DNA from: an uncultured Lachnospiraceae bacterium
GTDB lineage: Bacteria; Bacillota; Clostridia; Lachnospirales; Lachnospiraceae
DNA length: 9,148 bases
Reading direction: 5' to 3'
NCBI GenBank assembly: GCA_946633495.1
Contig: CAMPAX010000082.1
Span: forward strand, 1 to 9,148
This document shows positions 4,883 through 9,148 of the stretch, in pieces. The notes beneath the pieces are model-generated. The model worked only from the letters and a program-made list of their open reading frames with translations, did not search any database and was not told where the DNA came from. The translations under genes were made by a program, and so were the position numbers. The number at the start of each line of letters is the position of its first letter. Position 1 is the stretch's first letter.

Positions 4883-6046
4883 ATGAAACCATTAAATCAG
4901 ACTGTATTGGATATGAAACCCTCGGGAATCCGTAAATTTTTTGACATCGTAAGTGAGATGCCGCATGCGATCTCGCTGGGTGTTGGTGAACCGGACTTTG
5001 ATACCCCCTGGCATGTCTGCGATGAAGGCATATATACTTTAGAGAAGGGCCGGACCTTCTATACCTCGAACTCCGGTCTGATGGAGCTCCGTGAGGAGAT
5101 CTGCAAACTCTATGCGGCAAAATACGGGGTGCACAGGGATCCCGCAAAGGAGGCGTTGATCACTGTCGGCGGAAGTGAGGGAATCGACCTTGCGCTTCGT
5201 GCACTGGTTTCTCCGGGAGACGAGGTGATCATTCCGGAGCCAAGCTATGTCAGTTATGTGCCCTGTGTGGCGCTGGCAGGCGGGGTGCCGGTAACGCTGG
5301 CGCTGAAGAATGAGAATCAGTTTAAACTGACGGCAGAGGAACTGGAGAGTGCCATTACCGAGAAGACCAAGGCATTGGTGCTGTCTTTCCCCAACAACCC
5401 CACCGGGGCGATCATGACGAAGGAAGAATTAAAGCCCATCGCAGAACTTGCGGTAAAGCATGATATCTATGTGATCTCCGATGAAATTTACAGTGAGCTT
5501 ACCTATGGTGGGGAACCCCATGCATCCATCGCGGCGCTTCCCGGGATGGAGGATCGGACGATCGTGATCAACGGTTTCTCCAAAGCTTATGCCATGACCG
5601 GCTGGAGACTGGGCTATGCCCTTGCGCCGCAAGTGATCACCAGGGAAATGACAAAGATCCATCAGTTCTGCATCATGTGTGCACCTACCACCAGCCAGTA
5701 TGCGGCCATAGAAGCAGTCCGGAACGGTGAGAAGGATATCCGGAATATGAGAGAGTCCTATGATAAGCGGAGACATTTCCTCCTGAAACAGTTTGAGATC
5801 ATGGGTCTTCCCTGCTTTGAGCCGAAGGGCGCGTTCTACATGTTCCCCTGCATCAGGGAGTTCGGCATGACCAGTGATGATTTCTGCACGACTTTACTGA
5901 AGGAAGAAGAGCTGGCAGTGGTGCCCGGGTCCGCATTTGGTGACTGCGGAGAAGGATTTGTCCGCATCTCCTATGCATATTCCATCGATCAGTTGAGAGA
6001 GGCTATGGACCGGATGGGACGGTTTATACGGAAAAGACGTGGATAA
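4883..6046 (+). CDS. PLP-dependent class I/II aminotransferase
   Basis: This 387-residue fold-type I aminotransferase resembles the aspartate/aromatic (PatA/AspC-like) subgroup. Visible signatures are GVGEPDFDTP near the start, NNPTGA at 171-176, SDEIYSELTY around D200 and Y203, the PLP lysine K234 in SKAYAMTGWRLGY, and R361 in GFVRISYA, the carboxylate-binding arginine. The ATG at 4883 has GAGAGG six bases upstream; the longer open frame overlaps the regulator's end and is not supported. It transfers amino groups between an amino acid and a 2-oxo acid in the cytoplasm. Substrate preference (aspartate, aromatic or other) cannot be assigned. Its stop is four bases before trmL, so the two are probably translationally coupled. 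Confidence 0.92.
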   Translation: MKPLNQTVLDMKPSGIRKFFDIVSEMPHAISLGVGEPDFDTPWHVCDEGIYTLEKGRTFYTSNSGLMELREEICKLYAAKYGVHRDPAKEALITVGGSEGIDLALRALVSPGDEVIIPEPSYVSYVPCVALAGGVPVTLALKNENQFKLTAEELESAITEKTKALVLSFPNNPTGAIMTKEELKPIAELAVKHDIYVISDEIYSELTYGGEPHASIAALPGMEDRTIVINGFSKAYAMTGWRLGYALAPQVITREMTKIHQFCIMCAPTTSQYAAIEAVRNGEKDIRNMRESYDKRRHFLLKQFEIMGLPCFEPKGAFYMFPCIREFGMTSDDFCTTLLKEEELAVVPGSAFGDCGEGFVRISYAYSIDQLREAMDRMGRFIRKRRG

Positions 6047-6050
6047 AGCT

Positions 6051-6554
6051 ATGTTGAATATTGTTCTATATGAACCCGAGATCCCGGAGAATACAGCCAA
6101 TATCGGACGTACCTGTGTGGTTACGGGCGCCAGGCTGCATCTGATCGAGCCGTTGGGATTTCAATTAACCAGGCAAAAGATAAGAAGAGCCGGTCTCGAT
6201 TATTGGGACCGGCTCAATGTTACGCGGTATATGGATTATAATGACTTTCTGATGCAAAATCCGGAGGCGGATGCCGGGATGTTTTATGCCACGACGAAAG
6301 CAAAATACCGGTACTGTGATGTGCATTTCACGGAGAATTGTTATATCATGTTCGGGAAAGAGAGTGCCGGGATCCCGGAGGAGATACTGGTTCAGCATCC
6401 GGAGGAATGCATCCGGATCCCCATGATGCCGGAGGAACGGTCACTGAATCTGGCAAATTCCGTATCCATCGTGCTGTACGAGGCGCTTCGCCAGCTGGAT
6501 TTCCCGGGACTGGAGTATGAGGGGAAACTACATAGACTGTCATGGGATGCATAA
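6051..6554 (+). CDS. trmL: tRNA (cytidine/uridine-34 2'-O)-methyltransferase
   Basis: The 167-residue protein begins MLNIVLYEPEIPENTANIGRT, the usual TrmL amino end. It carries the SPOUT-fold motifs FGKESAGIPEEIL (from residue 101) and IRIPMMPEERSLNLANSVSIV, which form the trefoil knot that binds S-adenosylmethionine. The family methylates the ribose of wobble base 34 in tRNA-Leu species. A GTG at 6039 would give a four-residue extension, but the ATG at 6051 matches family starts. It follows the aminotransferase stop by four bases, with GTGGA as a possible weak ribosome binding site. An unusually strong hairpin lies within the coding sequence at 6187-6215. Its proximity to mutS2 places two nucleic-acid maintenance genes together. 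Confidence 0.95.
   Translation: MLNIVLYEPEIPENTANIGRTCVVTGARLHLIEPLGFQLTRQKIRRAGLDYWDRLNVTRYMDYNDFLMQNPEADAGMFYATTKAKYRYCDVHFTENCYIMFGKESAGIPEEILVQHPEECIRIPMMPEERSLNLANSVSIVLYEALRQLDFPGLEYEGKLHRLSWDA
6187..6215 (+). other. Long hairpin inside the trmL coding sequence
   Basis: GAGCCGGTC (6187-6195) and GACCGGCTC (6207-6215) are perfect inverted repeats. The pairing continues inward as U-G, C-G, G-U and A-U to a three-base TTA loop. This gives 13 pairs in 29 nt within codons for AGLDYWDRL. No T tract follows, so it is not an intrinsic terminator. Confidence 0.7.
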
Positions 6555-6576
6555 GGAGCTGTAGTTTATAGTAAAA

Positions 6577-6580
6577 GAGG
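6577..6580 (+). promoter_or_regulatory. Ribosome binding site that supports the TTG start of mutS2
   Basis: AAGAGGA with GAGG at 6577-6580 lies eight bases before TTG at 6589. No ATG or GTG is suitably placed in frame nearby. The next ATG, 16 codons in, would cut into the conserved amino end. Confidence 0.6.
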
Positions 6581-6588
6581 ACACCGAC

Positions 6589-8952
6589 TTGAATAAACGA
6601 ACAATACGCGTACTTGAATTTGAAAAGATCCTGGAGATGCTGTCCCGGCATGCCACTTCTCCGGGAGCGAAGAAACGCTGTCTTCGGCTGGTTCCGAAGA
6701 AGGATCTGACAGAGATCACCCAGCTTCAGGCGGAGACCAGAGACGCATCCCGGCGTTGGGAAGAATATGGCGCAGTGGGTTTCTCCGGCGTTCGTGAGCT
6801 GGCGGAACAGCTGCGGCTTCTGGAAATGGGATCGCCTCTGAATCAGAGGGAGCTGCTTGATATAGCGGCCTTGCTTGAAACCGCAGATCAGGTGCAAAGC
6901 TACGGTGCCCGAAGAGAGGCACAGGAGCCGGATTCCCTCACGGACCGTTTTGCCAGCCTGCTTCCTGTTCGGGATGTGTCTACGGAGATCAGGCGCTGCA
7001 TCCTGTCGGAAGAGGATATGGCAGATGACGCCTCCACCAATCTGAAAAAGATCCGAAAGGAGATCCAGAGCTGCGGAAGCCAGCTGCATCAGCAGCTGGA
7101 AAAGATCGTGAAGCGCGAGGCGGATAAGGGGACTTTGATGGATGCGCTGATCACCATGCGCGGAGGCCGGTACTGTATTCCGGTGAAATCAGAATACCGG
7201 GCGAAATTCCCGGGGATGATCCATGATCAGTCTCAGACCGGAAATACGGTCTTCATAGAGCCCATGGAGATCGTAAATCTGAACAACCGGATCAAGGAGC
7301 TGGAGGTAGAGGAACATCTGGAGATCGAGGCGATCCTTGAGGAGCTTTCCCGGCTGGCAGGCAGTGTCAGGGATGAGATCCATATGGACATGACGCTTCT
7401 TACGGATCTGGATTTTATCTTCGCCAAGGCAAAGTTTGCCCGGGATCTGAAAGCATCGGAACCCATTGTGGGAACCGACGGGATCATTGAACTGAAACGT
7501 GCGGTTCATCCGCTGTTGGAACGAAATACTGCGGTTCCGGTTGACATAAAACTGGGAGAGGATTACTCCGTGCTTATCATCACCGGCCCCAATACCGGTG
7601 GTAAGACGGTATCCTTAAAGACATTGGGGTTACTTACCCTGATGGCTCAGGCCGGGCTTCATATTCCGGCAGAGTATGGTTCCCGGGTATCGGTTTTTGA
7701 GGATGTTTTCGCGGATATCGGAGATGAACAGAGCATTGAACAGAATCTGTCTACATTTTCCTCTCATATGAGCAATATCGTGTATATCATCCAGCATGCG
7801 ACAGAACATTCCCTCTGTCTTTTTGACGAGCCCGGCGGCGGTACCGACCCTGTGGAAGGAGCTGCCCTGGCGGTATCCATTTTATCGGATCTGAAAGCCA
7901 GGGGTGTCAGGGTCATGGCAACCACCCATTATACAGAACTGAAGACCTATGCGCTTTCGGAGCCGGGCGTGGAAAATGCATCCTGTGAATTTGATGTGGC
8001 CTCCCTTCGGCCCACTTACCGTCTGATGATCGGGATTCCCGGGAATTCTAATGCATTTGCAATCTCAAGACGTTTGGGACTTCCGGAATATATCATAGAG
8101 TCCGCCCGAAGCCATATCGATGAGGATTCCATCAGTATGGACCAGATCCTGACGGATCTTACCGAGACGCGGATCCGCATGGAGAAGGATCAGGCGGAGC
8201 TGGAGCATTACCGGAAGGAAGCGGAAGCTCTCCGGAAGAGACTCTCCGTACAGGAAGCGAAGATGGCGGAGAAGAAGGAGGAGATTCTGGCGAAGGCCAG
8301 GGAAGAGGCCCGCGGGATCATCGAGGATGCGAAGGAGACGGCGGACTCGGCCATCCGTGATTATCAGAAATGGCTGAAGAATCCGGCTGCGGCGGATGCG
8401 CGCAGTATGGAGGAAAAGAGGGCGGCGCTTCGAAAGAAGAAGGATGCCCTGACGGATAAAAGCGAGAAAAAACAGACGAAATCCGGACAGAAAGACAGCG
8501 ATTTCCATATCGGAGACCGGGTGAAGGTGCTGCCTTTGGATCTGGAAGGACATATCATCAAACTGGCGGATTCCAAGGGGCTTTTCACAGTGGAAATGGG
8601 AATCCTTACCTCCCGCTTTCCGGCCCAGGACCTGTTGATCCTGGAAGAGGAGAAGGTGATCCTGCCCAAAGTCCGGGCAGCCAGCGAGGGAAATATCCAC
8701 AAGAGTTCCACCTTCCAGCCGGAGCTTAATCTTCTGGGGAAAACCGTGGATGAGGCCATCATGGAAGTGGATAAATTCCTGGATGACGCTCTTCTGGCAC
8801 ATGCAACCACCGTCCGGATCGTACACGGCAAGGGAACCGGTGCTCTTCGGAGGGGAGTCCATGAACACCTTCGCACCCTTCGGTTCGTGAGATCCTACCG
8901 CCTGGGAGAATTCGGAGAAGGAGATGCGGGAGTAACTATCGTATCCCTGTGA
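6589..8952 (+). CDS. mutS2: MutS2-family ATPase with Smr domain (recombination control / ribosome rescue)
   Basis: The 787-residue length and domain order fit MutS2. A core/lever region (about 1-310) leads to the ABC-type ATPase with Walker A GPNTGGKT (333-340), DIGDEQSIEQNLSTFSSHM (376-394) and Walker B LCLFDE with E414. A charged coiled coil (about 515-600) follows, then a basic linker, a KOW-like segment (about 638-685) and a C-terminal Smr domain (713-787) with HGKGTGALR at 746-754. MutS2 suppresses homologous recombination in some bacteria, and in Bacillus it has been linked to rescue of collided ribosomes. Translation starts at TTG. Two motif variants are notable: DEPGGGTDP where DELGAGTDP is usual, and LNLLG where many MutS2 Smr domains have LDLRG. 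The gene follows trmL by 34 bases and is probably co-transcribed. Confidence 0.96.
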   Translation: MNKRTIRVLEFEKILEMLSRHATSPGAKKRCLRLVPKKDLTEITQLQAETRDASRRWEEYGAVGFSGVRELAEQLRLLEMGSPLNQRELLDIAALLETADQVQSYGARREAQEPDSLTDRFASLLPVRDVSTEIRRCILSEEDMADDASTNLKKIRKEIQSCGSQLHQQLEKIVKREADKGTLMDALITMRGGRYCIPVKSEYRAKFPGMIHDQSQTGNTVFIEPMEIVNLNNRIKELEVEEHLEIEAILEELSRLAGSVRDEIHMDMTLLTDLDFIFAKAKFARDLKASEPIVGTDGIIELKRAVHPLLERNTAVPVDIKLGEDYSVLIITGPNTGGKTVSLKTLGLLTLMAQAGLHIPAEYGSRVSVFEDVFADIGDEQSIEQNLSTFSSHMSNIVYIIQHATEHSLCLFDEPGGGTDPVEGAALAVSILSDLKARGVRVMATTHYTELKTYALSEPGVENASCEFDVASLRPTYRLMIGIPGNSNAFAISRRLGLPEYIIESARSHIDEDSISMDQILTDLTETRIRMEKDQAELEHYRKEAEALRKRLSVQEAKMAEKKEEILAKAREEARGIIEDAKETADSAIRDYQKWLKNPAAADARSMEEKRAALRKKKDALTDKSEKKQTKSGQKDSDFHIGDRVKVLPLDLEGHIIKLADSKGLFTVEMGILTSRFPAQDLLILEEEKVILPKVRAASEGNIHKSSTFQPELNLLGKTVDEAIMEVDKFLDDALLAHATTVRIVHGKGTGALRRGVHEHLRTLRFVRSYRLGEFGEGDAGVTIVSL

Positions 8953-8995
8953 TCCACACCGGCGCATCCGGCGAATTCCGTTTAGAGGAAAATTG

Positions 8996-9052
8996 ATGAT
9001 TCATTTGATCGGGGCAATTTCCGGCGGCAGATTCATGAATAAAATACTGTGA
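8996..9052 (+). CDS. Possible 18-codon small ORF or leader peptide
   Basis: ATG at 8996 is preceded by AGAGGA (8984-8989) with six bases between. It reads MIHLIGAISGGRFMNKIL before TGA. The ribosome binding site is good, but the length is near chance level. It shows no run of one amino acid that would mark a classical attenuator peptide. It could equally be non-coding. Confidence 0.2.
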   Translation: MIHLIGAISGGRFMNKIL

Positions 9053-9115
9053 AAAAAACGAGTTTTATGTTACACTATAAGTTGGTGATTTAAGCTGAGA
9101 GGAAGAGCGTGCCGG

Positions 9116-9148
9116 ATGGATTTACTTCAGGTACTGCACCTTGAAGCG
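9116..9148 (+). CDS. Start of a truncated gene, product uncertain (possibly a LysR-type regulator)
   Basis: ATG at 9116 opens MDLLQVLHLEA and runs off the window. GAGAGG lies upstream at 9097-9102, 13 bases away, which is slightly long. A TATAAG element at 9076-9081 could be its -10. The opening resembles LysR-type regulators (M-x-L-x-Q-L-x-x-F), but eleven residues are too few to assign a family. Confidence 0.3.
   Translation, partial: MDLLQVLHLEA

Larger units (their letters stand above)
8953..9148. other. Intergenic region and gene start after mutS2
   Basis: No convincing intrinsic terminator follows mutS2. The region has a small CCGG-CGCAT-CCGG stem (8959-8971) and a perfect palindrome ATTCATGAAT (9031-9040). 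TATAAG at 9076-9081 resembles a -10 box but has no clear -35 at the right distance. A possible 18-codon ORF and the start of another gene also lie here and are listed separately. Confidence 0.5.

Noticed and set aside
8035..8046. 12-bp palindrome ATTCCCGGGAAT in mutS2
   Set aside because: It lies in codons for the conserved IPGNSNAF segment, and nothing else around it suggests a site.

Overview
The window looks like a chromosomal segment from a Gram-positive gut-type Clostridia, most likely a Lachnospiraceae relative. That rests on moderate G+C, strong GGAGG-type ribosome binding sites, a VanW-family cell-wall protein, a MutS2-type (not MutS/MutL) ATPase and a run of five same-strand genes of a kind I associate with that family. 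All recognised genes lie on the + strand. No rRNA, tRNA, CRISPR array, insertion sequence or phage gene is visible.

Layout: a 20-bp tandem array (1-80) precedes nth (173-805, endonuclease III). The 806-1081 interval holds a dispersed-repeat-like hairpin element, a possible terminator and a good sigma-A-type promoter. That promoter serves a small gene (1082-1192) encoding a 36-residue single-span membrane protein. The stop codon of this gene is the end of the first unit of a 15-bp tandem repeat running to about 1279. Two strong hairpins follow (1278-1301 and 1315-1341), then a secreted VanW-domain protein (1370-3004) whose C-terminus is a 15-fold Glu-Asn-Pro repeat.

Next come an AIR-synthase/HypE-like protein (3099-4220), an Lrp/AsnC-type regulator (4360-4848) with two conspicuous dyads in its leader, a class I aminotransferase (4883-6046), trmL (6051-6554) and mutS2 (6589-8952, TTG start). 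The last four are spaced by 34, 4 and 34 nt and probably form one transcription unit. The final 196 bases hold a possible 18-codon ORF, a promoter-like -10 element and the first 11 codons of another gene cut by the window edge.

Functionally the region mixes genome maintenance (nth, mutS2), tRNA wobble modification (trmL), envelope biology (small membrane protein, VanW protein) and a regulator/aminotransferase/AIR-like trio. The trio hints at amino-acid-responsive metabolism, but its substrate cannot be read from the sequence. I do not see a clear novel multi-gene system. The most unusual signals are the low-complexity VanW tail, the repeat that carries a gene's stop codon, the paired hairpins before vanW, the lrp leader dyads and a long hairpin inside the trmL coding sequence.
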